In this document: positions 1-8,719 of the stretch, piece after piece
Layout of the letters: the number at the start of each line of letters is the position of its first letter
Position numbering within the stretch: the first letter of the stretch is position 1
Assembly: GCF_002014985.1 (NCBI RefSeq)
Contig: NZ_MUXU01000039.1
Location: forward strand, 62,001 to 126,000
DNA from: Moraxella caviae
GTDB lineage: Bacteria; Pseudomonadota; Gammaproteobacteria; Pseudomonadales; Moraxellaceae
DNA length: 64,000 nucleotides
Direction of reading: 5' to 3'
Notes under the pieces: model-generated
Told to the model about the DNA's origin: nothing
The model's database searches: none
Seen by the model: the letters and a program-made list of their open reading frames with translations, nothing else
Position numbers and translations under genes: made by a program

Positions 1-875
1 GCAAGGTCTTTTAGCGTTGGCGCATAACGCTCCATGAACGCTTCGCCATGCTTGTTACGCAAAATCGCACCTTCACCACGGCAGCCTTCGGTTAATAGTA
101 CGCCTGCGCCCGCCACGCCTGTTGGGTGGAATTGCCAAAATTCCATGTCTTGTAGTGGAATGCCAGCGCGCACCGCCATACCAAGACCATCACCTGTGTT
201 GATGTAGGCGTTGGTAGAAGCCTTAAAGATACGGCCTGCACCGCCTGTTGCCAATACGGTGGTTTGCGCTTGGAAAACTGAGATGTTGCCAGTTTCTTGG
301 TCAAGTGCAATCACGCCATTGATGTTGCCTTCTGCGTCTTTAATCAAATCAAGCGCAATCCACTCCACGAAAAATTGCGTGCCTTTTTCAAGGTTCTTTT
401 GATAAAGTGTGTGCAATAGCGCGTGGCCAGTACGGTCAGCTGCCGCACAAGCGCGTGGCACTGGTTTTTCGCCATAGTTGGCAGAGTGGCCACCAAATGG
501 ACGCTGATAAATCGTACCATCTGCGTTACGGTCAAATGGCATACCCATATGCTCAAGCTCATACACCACTTTTGGTGCTTCGCGGCACATATATTCAATC
601 GCGTCTTGGTCGCCCAGCCAGTCCGAACCTTTTACGGTGTCATAAAAGTGGAAATGCCAGTTGTCTTCGCTCATGTTACCCAAAGACGCACCGATACCGC
701 CTTGGGCTGCTACGGTATGACTACGCGTTGGGAAAACTTTGGTCAAAACCGCCACTTTCATACCGCCTTCAACCAGCTGCAATGACGCACGCATACCAGA
801 ACCGCCACCGCCAACGATGACTGCGTCAAAGTTTAGCGTTGGGATATTGTGAATTTTTTCTTCTACTGAAGCCAT
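1..875 (-). CDS. sdhA: Succinate dehydrogenase flavoprotein subunit (3' end outside window)
   Basis: This is the catalytic FAD subunit of complex II, which oxidises succinate to fumarate on the inner face of the cytoplasmic membrane. The first 291 residues are visible; the C-terminus lies beyond the left edge. The start at 875 reads [10 protein letters not shown], followed by a dinucleotide-binding loop [10 protein letters not shown] at about residues 21-30. Next come [10 protein letters not shown], whose His (about 53) is the usual covalent FAD attachment site, and the HPTG substrate-region motif. It lies 106 bp downstream of sdhD in the sdhCDA order, and sdhB is expected off the left end. 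Identification is secure; only the truncation by the window limits it. Confidence 0.97.
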   Translation of the reverse strand, partial: MASVEEKIHNIPTLNFDAVIVGGGGSGMRASLQLVEGGMKVAVLTKVFPTRSHTVAAQGGIGASLGNMSEDNWHFHFYDTVKGSDWLGDQDAIEYMCREAPKVVYELEHMGMPFDRNADGTIYQRPFGGHSANYGEKPVPRACAAADRTGHALLHTLYQKNLEKGTQFFVEWIALDLIKDAEGNINGVIALDQETGNISVFQAQTTVLATGGAGRIFKASTNAYINTGDGLGMAVRAGIPLQDMEFWQFHPTGVAGAGVLLTEGCRGEGAILRNKHGEAFMERYAPTLKDL

Positions 876-981
876 GATTCAATCCTAAGTTAATAATTTT
901 TCAAATTGGGATAATTTTGATACTGATGAATGTTGATAATACCGCCTTAAATTTCACGAAATTATCAATAAAATCAATCAA

Positions 982-1338
982 TTACCAAAAAATCATCACA
1001 CCCCAGAACAAATACACCAAAATCGCCACGATGATGGCAGCTTGAAGCACAAGGCGCAGTCCAGCAGATTTCACATAGTCGGTAAGCACAGTCCACATAC
1101 CTACCCACGCATGAAATACCAAAGACAAAACCGCCACCAAGCTAAACAGCTTCATTGGCAAGCTCATCATAAAGCCATGCCACACATCATAGGTAACGTC
1201 ATTAACTAGGAAAAAGCCGACCATTACCACCGCATACACCGCCAGCACCACAGCGCTGATACGTTGCAAAATCCAATCACGAGAGCCTGAGCCAGTCAGA
1301 CCTGTGGCACTTTTAATACTTGAATTATTTCTAGCCAT
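982..1338 (-). CDS. sdhD: Succinate dehydrogenase membrane anchor subunit
   Basis: This is the second membrane anchor of succinate dehydrogenase, helping to bind haem b and quinone. The 118-residue protein has three hydrophobic segments and the family pattern SRDWILQRISAVVLAVY near the N-terminus, with a later FHAWVGMWTVLTDY segment typical of SdhD. I chose the ATG at 1338, which shares one base with the sdhC stop (TAATG) and so fits translational coupling. An upstream ATG at 1353 would overlap sdhC by 16 bases and add only five residues. It sits between sdhC and sdhA, as in other gammaproteobacteria. Confidence 0.93.
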   Translation of the reverse strand: MARNNSSIKSATGLTGSGSRDWILQRISAVVLAVYAVVMVGFFLVNDVTYDVWHGFMMSLPMKLFSLVAVLSLVFHAWVGMWTVLTDYVKSAGLRLVLQAAIIVAILVYLFWGVMIFW

Positions 1339-1727
1339 TAGAACATCACCCATACAAACGATGCGACAATCAAAATAGCGGCGATGATAAAGCTGATGAT
1401 CGCTGCTGTTTTGCCCGATTTAAATTCTTCATTCATGCCAGCGTCAGCAAGCAAGTGCTTGATACCCATGACAAAATGATAGGCGGTCGCCGCCACAAAA
1501 ATCCACGCCACAAAGCGAGTAGCGATGTTTGAGAATGCCGCTTCAAAGCCTTCTGGCGATGACAGCGACACCTGCAATACGCACAGCATTACAGGCACAA
1601 GTAAAAACAGCACAATGCCAGAAACACGGTGCAAAATAGAAGCCATGGCGATTGGTGATTTTGAGTTCACCGCAATCACTTGGCTTAATGGTAGGTTGAT
1701 TGGTCTGTTGCTTTTCACAGCGGGCAT
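1338..1727 (-). CDS. sdhC: Succinate dehydrogenase cytochrome b556 subunit
   Basis: This is the first membrane anchor of complex II, contributing to haem b and ubiquinone binding. The 129-residue protein begins MPAVKSNRPINLPLSQV and contains SILHRVSGIVLF, the SdhC signature whose Ser and Arg lie near the quinone site. Later comes a YHFVMGIKHLLADAG segment with the haem-ligand His region. Three hydrophobic helices are visible, the usual number. It is the first gene of the sdhCDA operon and is transcribed away from gltA across a long, AT-rich spacer. Confidence 0.95.
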   Translation of the reverse strand: MPAVKSNRPINLPLSQVIAVNSKSPIAMASILHRVSGIVLFLLVPVMLCVLQVSLSSPEGFEAAFSNIATRFVAWIFVAATAYHFVMGIKHLLADAGMNEEFKSGKTAAIISFIIAAILIVASFVWVMF

Positions 1728-2667
1728 CCTTATCTGGTTTTCGCCGCAAACTTACGGCAAGGAAAGCTGGCTGGCTACATAAACTGACGAACACCGATCA
1801 GCCTATGCCGCGAGCATCACAAATGTAAACTTCCATAAATGATACAAATAAATCCATATTTTTAAACGATAAGCCTTGACAATGCCAATGATTATCGTTT
1901 ATGAATATCATCGTTTATGAAAGCAGGTTGGTAAATAGATAAATTATAAATCGTGAGCGTAAAATTTACAAACAAAAAACGATATTTTGCGCAAAAATTG
2001 GGTAATTTTTTTTGTAAATGATGACAATTATTCGCATTCGTAAATGTTTTTGCACGGCTTGTCGCTCATTTTTGGGCAATTTTGACGTAAATTTTCGTAA
2101 ATTTAGCGCAGCTTAGGCATACCATACACGCCATTGATGAGTTTTGCACATTTATATTTTTTATTTTCTTTATCATTAAAATAAAACATCGCTCAAATCA
2201 GCGCCCCAATCGAATTGTTACAAATAATGTCAAGCAGCCAATAAACGCTTGCCAAACGCCCAATTCCCCACTAAAATCGGTGCATGATTGTTTATTAAAT
2301 CACAAATTTGGCACGCTGTTTTGTCAGCGAATTTGCCGATTTTCCAAGGATTTAATGCCCACAATCCTCGCAAATTGCACGTTAATGAGTGTAAATTTTT
2401 CGTAACGGCTTGCAAGTTTGCGAAAGTTTTTGTATCATCACCTTGCTAAAGATGAATAATAGCACAGCAAATTTGTCGGAAATATAGCGCCAAATAAGCA
2501 AAACAAGGACGTCGTGTCTCGTTGTCAATAAAGGGAAAATGACACGAACACGATTCACACTCCACTCTTTTTTCGGCAAGGATTCGCATATTTGACAAGT
2601 CGCCATGGCAGGTGTTTTCAAAATATGCTCACGCCTAAAAAGAGCCAACAACCAAAAGAGGTTTATT
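1728..2667. other. Long AT-rich divergent spacer between sdhC and gltA
   Basis: This 940-base stretch has no convincing gene. It must hold the promoters of both sdhCDA (leftward) and gltA (rightward). It contains a TTGACA-like hexamer at 1876-1881 and repeated ATCGTTTATGA words just to its right. A second, Fur-box-like A/T stretch around 2018-2042 includes TGACAATTATTCGCAT. Short open frames over 2230-2762 show no family features and overlap the gltA start, so I do not call them. Confidence 0.6.
1861..1920. promoter_or_regulatory. Candidate operator: repeated ATCGTTTATGA and inverted AAACGATAA
   Basis: AAACGATAA at 1864-1872 is the inverse of TTATCGTTT at 1892-1900. The word ATCGTTTATGA occurs twice in direct repeat (1894-1904 and 1910-1920). 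AATGATTATCGTTTAT also resembles a Fur box. A -35-like TTGACA lies inside the inverted repeat (1876-1881). That a regulator of TCA genes binds here is inference; no protein can be named from sequence alone. Confidence 0.4.
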
Positions 2668-3942
2668 ATGTCAGAAGTTAAATTAGTCGTGGACGGCACC
2701 GAATACGAAATGCCTGTATTGCAAAGCAGCTTGGGTCGCCCAGTGCTAGACATCAGCGCCATCTCTAAAGCGGGTCTATGGAGCTATGACCCGGGCTTTA
2801 TGGCAACTGCGCCAGTAGAATCTGCACTTACTTATATTGACGGCGACAAAGGCGAATTGCTGCATCGTGGCTATGCCATTGACGATTTGGCGGACAATGC
2901 CGACTACCTAGAAGTGTGCTACGCCCTGCTTTATGGCGATCTGCCAAATGCTGAAGAAAAAGAAAAATTCTACAAGCGTGTAAACAGCCACATGGCAGTA
3001 CACGACCAACTGCGTAAATTCTTTGAAGGTTTCCGCCGTGACGCTCACCCAATGGCGATTATGATTGGTGTGGTTGGCGCACTGTCTGCCTTCTATCACA
3101 ACCACCTAGACATCTCTGATCCTGATCACCGTGATGACACTGCGGTGGATTTGATTGCAAAAGTACCAACGCTTGCAGCAATGAGCTACAAATACTCAAT
3201 CGGCGAGCCGTTCTTGTACCCACGCAAAGACTTCAGCTACGCAGAAAACTTCCTATACATGATGTTCGCCACTCCGGGCGATGTGAACTACAAGCCAAAT
3301 CCTGTGCTTGTAAAAGCCATGGATAAGATTTTCACCCTGCACGCTGACCACGAGCAAAACGCTTCTACTTCTACCGTGCGTCTGGCTGGCTCAACTGGCG
3401 CAAACCCATATGCGTGTATCGCTTCTGGTATCGCAGCACTGTGGGGACCAAGCCACGGCGGCGCAAACGAAGCTGTGCTGAATATGCTTGATGAAATCGG
3501 CTCAGTAGAAAACGTGGCTGGCTTCATGGAAAAAGTAAAAACCAAAGAAGCTAAGCTGATGGGCTTTGGCCACCGTGTTTATAAGAACTTTGACCCACGC
3601 GCCAAAGTGATGAAAGAAACTTGCGATGAAGTATTGGGCGCACTTGGTATCACCGATCCAAAACTTGCCCTAGCGATGGAACTTGAGAAAATCGCTTTGA
3701 ACGACCCGTACTTCGTAGAGCGCAAACTGTATCCAAACGTAGACTTCTACTCTGGCATTATCCTAAAAGCCATCGGTATCCCAACGTCTATGTTCACCGT
3801 AATCTTCGCCCTAGCGCGTACCGCAGGCTGGATTGCACACTGGACAGAAATGCACTCAGAGCCATTCAAAATCGGTCGTCCACGTCAGCGCTATGTTGGC
3901 GAAAAACACCGCGCATTTGTAAAACTAGAAGACCGCAAATAA
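2668..3942 (+). CDS. gltA: Citrate synthase (type II, hexameric-type)
   Basis: Citrate synthase condenses acetyl-CoA with oxaloacetate at the entry to the TCA cycle in the cytoplasm. The 424-residue protein has the catalytic triad in context: His263 in [11 protein letters not shown], His302 in [14 protein letters not shown] and Asp359 in YPNVDFYSG. The N-terminal beta domain ([16 protein letters not shown]) is typical of the NADH-sensitive proteobacterial enzyme. The start at 2668 is preceded by AAAGAGG; the frame stays open upstream to 2605, but that extension has no homology-like features. It is divergent from sdhCDA and ends at a strong intrinsic terminator. Confidence 0.97.
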   Translation: MSEVKLVVDGTEYEMPVLQSSLGRPVLDISAISKAGLWSYDPGFMATAPVESALTYIDGDKGELLHRGYAIDDLADNADYLEVCYALLYGDLPNAEEKEKFYKRVNSHMAVHDQLRKFFEGFRRDAHPMAIMIGVVGALSAFYHNHLDISDPDHRDDTAVDLIAKVPTLAAMSYKYSIGEPFLYPRKDFSYAENFLYMMFATPGDVNYKPNPVLVKAMDKIFTLHADHEQNASTSTVRLAGSTGANPYACIASGIAALWGPSHGGANEAVLNMLDEIGSVENVAGFMEKVKTKEAKLMGFGHRVYKNFDPRAKVMKETCDEVLGALGITDPKLALAMELEKIALNDPYFVERKLYPNVDFYSGIILKAIGIPTSMFTVIFALARTAGWIAHWTEMHSEPFKIGRPRQRYVGEKHRAFVKLEDRK

Positions 3943-3966
3943 GCCGTTTTCTCATACAAATCCAAA

Positions 3967-3997
3967 GCCAGCTCCCTTGTGGGGCTGGTTTTTTTAG
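3967..3997 (+). terminator. Intrinsic terminator of gltA
   Basis: The arms CCAGC-T-CCC and GGG-GCTGG enclose a TTGT loop and are followed by a run of seven T. It starts about 25 bases after the gltA stop. Confidence 0.9.
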
Positions 3998-4120
3998 CGT
4001 TAAATTTTAGCTGATGATTTTTAAACAGCGAAATTATAAAAGCCGTCTCACAAACCATCTCGCAAATTGCAACTCAAGCCATTACAATCCAAACCATCGC
4101 AAGACAGTTCATTACAACAA

Positions 4121-4155
4121 AAAAACAGCCCAACTTTCATTGAGCTGTTTTTATG
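4121..4155. terminator. Bidirectional terminator between gltA and tex
   Basis: The arms AAAACAGC (4122-4129) and GCTGTTTT (4144-4151) enclose a 14-base loop. A-rich sequence lies on the left and T-rich on the right, so the hairpin can stop transcripts from either side. It lies about 70 bases past the end of tex, on the opposite strand to gltA. Confidence 0.7.
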
Positions 4156-4223
4156 TTTTTAGACTGGTGCAATTAAGCTGATTTAACTTAATAACACAAG
4201 CAAAACAGGAAACGCCAATCGCC

Positions 4224-6644
4224 TTACAAACCTGCTTGCTTTAGCAAAGCGCCAAAGCTGCCAAGTTTATTATCCGCAGATTTTGGCTTGTCGGTTTTTG
4301 TGCGTTTTGGTTTGGCTTTGTCCGCACCATCGTTGAATTTGCCATTTGCTTTATCGGCTTGGCGTTCAGACTTTTGTGTCTTAGGCTGCGCCTTGGACTT
4401 TTTATTTTCTGATTTCATGCTAAAGCCAATGCGTCCGCGCGCTTCGTCCACCACGATGACACGCACTTGCACAATGTCTTGTGGCTTGACCACATCGGCA
4501 GGATTTTCCACAAAATCGTCCGACAGCTCAGAAATATGCACCAAGCCGTCTTGGTGTACACCCACATCTACAAAGCAGCCGAATGCCGTTACGTTCGTTA
4601 CCACGCCTTCTAGCACCATGCCCACTTGCAAATCTTTGATGTCATTGACGTCATCACGGAAAGTTGCCGTGCGAAACTCACCGCGCGGATCGTGCGCAGG
4701 CTTGGCAAGCTCAGCCAGCACAGTCGCCACTTGGCTAAAATTATCCGTGCTGTCGTTTAGCGCCTTAGCGGCAGCTTCGTTGCCCAGCACATCGTCCAGC
4801 GATTTATCTGCCTTGCGTAAAATTTCATACACCAAGCCATAACTTTCTGGGTGTACGCCCGTTGCGTCCAGCGGCTCGCTGCCGTCTTTAATGCGCAAAA
4901 ATCCAGCCGCTTGTTCAAAGGTTTTCACACCCAAGCGTGGCACGGCTTTAAGTTCTTCGCGGCTTGTAAATGCGCCATTGGCACGGCGATAATCCACGAT
5001 TTGCTGCGCCACGTTACGATTAAGCCCCGCAATGTGCGCCAAAATCGCAGGACTTGCAGTGTTTACGTCCACGCCCACGGCATTCACGCAGTCTTCGGTA
5101 ACTTTATTCAGGCTGCCTTCTAGCTCAGTTTGGTTCACATCATGCTGATATTGCCCCACGCCGATGGCTTTTGGCTCAACTTTCACAAGCTCCGACAATG
5201 GGTCTTGCAAGCGGCGCGCGATAGAAACCGCCCCACGCACCGACACATCAAGCTCGGCAAGCTCGCTGCTGGCAAGCTCGCTGGCAGAATACACAGACGC
5301 ACCTGCTTCAGAAATCACCACCGCTTTGGTGGCAAATTTATGCTCATCAATCACCGCTTTTACCAGCTGCTCGCTTTCACGGCTGGCGGTGCCATTACCC
5401 ACCGCCACAAGCTCTACGCCATGCGTTTTAATCAAATCGGCAATTTTTGCGCGCGCTTCGTCCACTTTATTTTGTGGCTCAAATGGATACACCGTGTCGG
5501 TCGCCAGCACATCGCCTGTTGCGTCAATCACCGCCATTTTCACGCCATGGCGAATGCCCGGATCCACACCCAAAATCACCTTGCGCCCTGCTGGAGAAGC
5601 CATCAGCAAATGCTTTAGATTCTCGGCAAATACACCGATGGCATCCGTCTCTGCAGCGATACGACGCTCGGTCAAAAGACGATGCTCAATCTGCGTGCGC
5701 CATTTTGCCGACCACAGCTTATCAGCCGTATCCGCCAAAAACTCGCCATTATCCGCGTCCATATTCACGCCAAAATGCGCCTTAATCATCTCAATAAATG
5801 GCGCATCTTCGCCGTCCACATACAGCACCAGCACATTTTGCTGACGACCACGCAGCATGGCAAGCAAGCGGTGGTTTGACAGCTTGGCAAATGGTTCGCT
5901 GTGTTCAAAATAATCCTTAAACTTCTCGCCTGCTTCACGTTTTTCTTCGCCCACAAGCTCACTGCGAATGCTTGCCGTCTTATTAAAGCCTGTACGCACC
6001 GCATCCAGCAAATCCAGCGACTGCGCCCATTCGTCCAAAATAATCGCCTGCACGCCAGCCAGCTGTTTGTCGTACTCGTGAAAATCCGCTTCAAAGCTCT
6101 CGCCTGCTTCGTCCGTCAGCACATCAGGGCAGCTAAAGTTTGCCAAAGCGTCTTTTGGTGATTTGCCTGCCAAAATTTCCATCGCCACAGGCAAAAGTCC
6201 TGCCAATTTGGCACGGCTTGCCACCGAACGGCGACGTGGGCGGTACGGCTGATAAATTTCATCAATTTCCAGCTTGCTTTTTGCTGCCGCCAAACGCTCG
6301 CCAAGCTCGTCTGTATAAGCGTTTTGTGCCTTGAGCAGCTCGGTAACTTTCAAGCGGCGCGCCGCCAAATCACGCTCAGCAACCAGCGATTTTTCCAGCA
6401 CACGCAGCAGCACATCATCAAGACCGCCCGTCTGATCTTTACGATAACGTGCGATGAAAGGCACGCTCGCCCCTTCGTCAAATAAGCGCGCAAACGCTTC
6501 TACCTGCGCAGGTTTTACGCCATGCTCGCTCGCCAATTTGGCAAAAATTGCCGCTTGGTCAATTTCCACAGTTTGCTCGGTCGCAGAATCAAAAGTCGGT
6601 ACGGCGCTCAAATCAGCCGATGAAGTGGTGCTAATATCAGTCAT
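4224..6644 (-). CDS. tex: RNA-binding transcription accessory protein Tex (S1 domain)
   Basis: Tex (YhgF) is a conserved cytoplasmic nucleic-acid-binding protein linked to transcription and to toxin gene expression in several bacteria. The 806-residue protein shows the full domain order. There is an N-terminal helical Tex domain and a YqgF/RuvX-like fold with GVDPGIRHGVKMAVID in the central third. Helix-hairpin-helix repeats follow (VNTASPAILAHIAGLNRNVAQQIVDYR), then an S1 domain (VGMVLEGVVTNVTAFGCFVDVGVHQDGLVHIS) and a Lys-rich tail of about 60 residues. Length and order are normal. The minus-strand gene is monocistronic and flanked by terminators and a 400-base spacer. Confidence 0.96.
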   Translation of the reverse strand: MTDISTTSSADLSAVPTFDSATEQTVEIDQAAIFAKLASEHGVKPAQVEAFARLFDEGASVPFIARYRKDQTGGLDDVLLRVLEKSLVAERDLAARRLKVTELLKAQNAYTDELGERLAAAKSKLEIDEIYQPYRPRRRSVASRAKLAGLLPVAMEILAGKSPKDALANFSCPDVLTDEAGESFEADFHEYDKQLAGVQAIILDEWAQSLDLLDAVRTGFNKTASIRSELVGEEKREAGEKFKDYFEHSEPFAKLSNHRLLAMLRGRQQNVLVLYVDGEDAPFIEMIKAHFGVNMDADNGEFLADTADKLWSAKWRTQIEHRLLTERRIAAETDAIGVFAENLKHLLMASPAGRKVILGVDPGIRHGVKMAVIDATGDVLATDTVYPFEPQNKVDEARAKIADLIKTHGVELVAVGNGTASRESEQLVKAVIDEHKFATKAVVISEAGASVYSASELASSELAELDVSVRGAVSIARRLQDPLSELVKVEPKAIGVGQYQHDVNQTELEGSLNKVTEDCVNAVGVDVNTASPAILAHIAGLNRNVAQQIVDYRRANGAFTSREELKAVPRLGVKTFEQAAGFLRIKDGSEPLDATGVHPESYGLVYEILRKADKSLDDVLGNEAAAKALNDSTDNFSQVATVLAELAKPAHDPRGEFRTATFRDDVNDIKDLQVGMVLEGVVTNVTAFGCFVDVGVHQDGLVHISELSDDFVENPADVVKPQDIVQVRVIVVDEARGRIGFSMKSENKKSKAQPKTQKSERQADKANGKFNDGADKAKPKRTKTDKPKSADNKLGSFGALLKQAGL

Positions 6645-7058
6645 AAATCATTTTATAAAGTTGAACATGGTAAACTCGCCGCCTGCAAGCGTTTATCAAC
6701 AGCTCTGCCGATTGCTTTGCTCATTGCTTTTTGGTCGCTTTGCCAACTGCTTTATCAGCCGCTTTGCCAAAACTTTGTCAATCGCTGGGCGTGCGTGCTT
6801 GCCATTATAGCAATTTTTCACGCCAAGTTGTCAAAAGCACGGCAAATTAACGCCAAAAAACACGCCCGAAGCCACAAAAATCACAAAACTTGGCAACTCA
6901 TCATCGCCAAAGCGTGCCAGATGTAAAAAATTGGTGTAAAATTTGGTAAAAATGCGAAAAACAGTTACATTTTTTTGTGCAATGTTGTACACTTAACAGA
7001 TGAATGCTGGCAAATCCAGCAAGCCAAACACCAAAGCAAATACTTTAAAGGAATCGCC
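6645..7058. other. Spacer between tex and the ompR-type regulator gene
   Basis: This 414-base spacer holds the tex promoter on one side and the regulator promoter on the other. The left half contains short GCTTTGCC-type repeats, listed separately. No gene is supported: short open frames here lack ribosome binding sites and family features. Confidence 0.6.
6706..6787. repeat. Degenerate short tandem repeat (GCTTTGCCAA type, period about 12)
   Basis: Three neighbouring 12-base units begin at 6737, 6749 and 6761 (GCTTTGCCAACT, GCTTTATCAGCC, GCTTTGCCAAAA). Looser copies lie on both sides. The array is noncoding and sits just upstream of tex. Confidence 0.55.
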
Positions 7059-7793
7059 ATGACAGAAATTCACGAATCCATCGCTCATCGTATTTTGGTC
7101 GTTGATGATGACGCACGTTTGCGCACTTTGTTGCAGCGTTTTTTGGAAGATGACGGCTTTATCGTGCGTGTAGCGCATGACGGCAAACAAATGGACAAAT
7201 TCATCGCGCGTGAGCTGTTTTCGCTGATTGTGCTGGATTTGATGCTGCCAGACGAAGACGGCATCGCCATTTGTAAGCGTCTGCGTGCCGACAATGCCGA
7301 CATTCCAATCATCATGCTCACCGCCAAAGGCTCGGACGCTGACCGCATTGCTGGGCTAGAAGCAGGCGCAGACGACTATCTGCCAAAACCTTTCAACCCA
7401 AAAGAGCTGCTGGCTCGCATCAAAGCGGTGTTGCGCCGCCATAACAGAGAGCTGCCCGGTGCGCCAAGTCAGCAAATGGAAGTGGTGGAATTTGGCCCTT
7501 GGACGCTGGATTTATCCACACGCACGCTCAAACGAGACGGCAACGTGGTAACGCTCACCACTGGTGAATTTAGCGTATTAAAAGCACTGGTGCAGCACCC
7601 AAGAGAGCCTTTGACGCGCGATAAACTCATGAATTTGGCGCGCGGACGTGAATGGGGCGCAATGGAGCGCAGCATTGATGTGCAGGTGTCTCGCCTGCGC
7701 CGCCTGATTGAAGATAATCCATCACAGGCACGCTATATCCAAACCGTGTGGGGCGTGGGCTATGTGTTTGTGCCAGATGGCGCGGAAGGCTGA
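7059..7793 (+). CDS. ompR: OmpR/PhoB-family response regulator
   Basis: This cytoplasmic two-component response regulator binds DNA when phosphorylated. The 244-residue protein has a receiver domain with the acidic pocket VVDDD (15-18), phospho-acceptor Asp60 in VLDLMLPDEDG, Thr88 and Lys110 in YLPKPFNP. A winged-helix domain of OmpR type follows (LTTGEFSVLKALVQHPREPLTRDKLMNLARGREW, ending VWGVGYVFVPDG). The start at 7059 has AAAGGA eight bases upstream. It most resembles OmpR itself. The usual partner kinase gene envZ does not follow; a terminator comes directly after. The symbol is therefore likely but not proven. Confidence 0.88.
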   Translation: MTEIHESIAHRILVVDDDARLRTLLQRFLEDDGFIVRVAHDGKQMDKFIARELFSLIVLDLMLPDEDGIAICKRLRADNADIPIIMLTAKGSDADRIAGLEAGADDYLPKPFNPKELLARIKAVLRRHNRELPGAPSQQMEVVEFGPWTLDLSTRTLKRDGNVVTLTTGEFSVLKALVQHPREPLTRDKLMNLARGREWGAMERSIDVQVSRLRRLIEDNPSQARYIQTVWGVGYVFVPDGAEG

Positions 7794-7820
7794 TTTTCTC
7801 ATCATGCGCAACCATAAATC

Positions 7821-7856
7821 AAACCAAGCTGTCAGATGATGGCTTGGTTTTTGTTT
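7821..7856 (+). terminator. Terminator of the response regulator gene
   Basis: The arms AAACCAAGC (7821-7829) and GCTTGGTTT (7842-7850) are followed by a T-rich tail, about 30 bases past the stop codon. Confidence 0.85.
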
Positions 7857-7906
7857 TATCGCATTCACACCGAGCAACAGCTTGGCAAAAGTCCGCTTGG
7901 CAAAAA

Positions 7907-7940
7907 TAAAACCCCTTGTGTGGAGAGACAAGGGGTTTTG
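7907..7940 (-). terminator. Terminator of the outer membrane protein gene
   Basis: The arms AAAACCCCTTGT and ACAAGGGGTTTT form a near-perfect 12-bp stem just beyond the stop of the minus-strand gene at 7961. A matching T-rich run follows when read on the minus strand. Confidence 0.85.
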
Positions 7941-7960
7941 TTTACAATGAATGCGTCTAA

Positions 7961-8488
7961 TCAGAAGTTATAACGCAGACCTACTTTTGCGCCGTATTGA
8001 TTGATTTTGGCATCGGTGCTGAAAAATTCGCCAAGATGATTGTATTCTACGCCAGCATCAAGCGCTAGATTTGGGTTGATGGCGTATTGCACGCCAGCCA
8101 GTACGCCAGCAGCCACAACGGTATCCTTGGCATGGTCGTTTTCTGCCTGATTTACACCCAAGCGCGCGCCAGCATACGGAGTAACGCCTGACACTGGAGC
8201 GAAATCATAGATAGCCGACAAACCCACCGAGCGCATCGTAGTTTCCCACACCACTTCAGCTTTGTCGCTAAACTTACCAAAATCTGTATAATCAAGCTGA
8301 TAACGCACCGCGCCTGTATCCTTACCTACTGCCACGCTGTAGCTTGCGCCGCTGTCTTTCAACTTTTTACCAAGCTCTTTGGCTTCTAGTTTAGAATAAC
8401 CCACATTACCTTGAACATAGTAGCCAGAGTTGGCCATTGCCAGAGTAGAAACGCCTGCCAATGCAGCAGCCAATGCAAATTTTTTCAT
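7961..8488 (-). CDS. Opacity-type outer membrane beta-barrel protein
   Basis: This is a predicted small outer-membrane barrel. The 175-residue precursor starts with a clean signal peptide (MKKFALAAALAGVSTLAMA, then NSGYYVQGNVGYS). Alternating amphipathic strands follow, and the protein ends LRYNF, the terminal Phe expected for barrel assembly. The repeated G-Y and aromatic pattern and the length fit the eight-stranded OmpA/Opa-like family, with VGLSAIYDFAPVSGVTPYAGARLG resembling an opacity-porin strand pair. The start at 8488 was preferred over an upstream Met at 8521 because it begins the signal peptide. It is downstream of and convergent with the ompR-type gene. The exact role (adhesin, structural or porin-like) cannot be told. 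Confidence 0.8.
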   Translation of the reverse strand: MKKFALAAALAGVSTLAMANSGYYVQGNVGYSKLEAKELGKKLKDSGASYSVAVGKDTGAVRYQLDYTDFGKFSDKAEVVWETTMRSVGLSAIYDFAPVSGVTPYAGARLGVNQAENDHAKDTVVAAGVLAGVQYAINPNLALDAGVEYNHLGEFFSTDAKINQYGAKVGLRYNF

Positions 8489-8673
8489 ATCATTTCCATC
8501 AAAATAAGCGCAAAAGCGCAATCATATCCCAGCGACTGATGTCAGTCGCAAGCCTTTGATCAGCTCATGGTCATTCTACCCCTCTTCCCGCAATACTTTT
8601 GCAAGGGTTTGTTACAATTTTTTTAAAATTTGCAAAAAATAATTGACAAGTATTTGAATTTATTCATTTAAAA

Positions 8674-8706
8674 AACAAAAAAGACAACCCATCAGATTGC
8701 CTTTTT
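8674..8706 (-). terminator. Probable terminator of lptFG
   Basis: Read on the minus strand, AAAGGCAA pairs with TTGTCTTT (one G-U pair) around a short loop, followed by a T run. It lies just past the lptG stop at 8720. Confidence 0.6.
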
Positions 8707-8719
8707 CTCAAATCCAAAC

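Noticed and set aside
2382..2762. 126-codon minus-strand frame overlapping the gltA start
   Set aside because: It overlaps gltA codons and the gltA ribosome site, and has no recognisable domain.
5164..5844. 226-codon plus-strand open frame inside tex
   Set aside because: It is antisense to a well-conserved region of tex; Ser/Ala/Thr-rich composition is typical of an antisense shadow.
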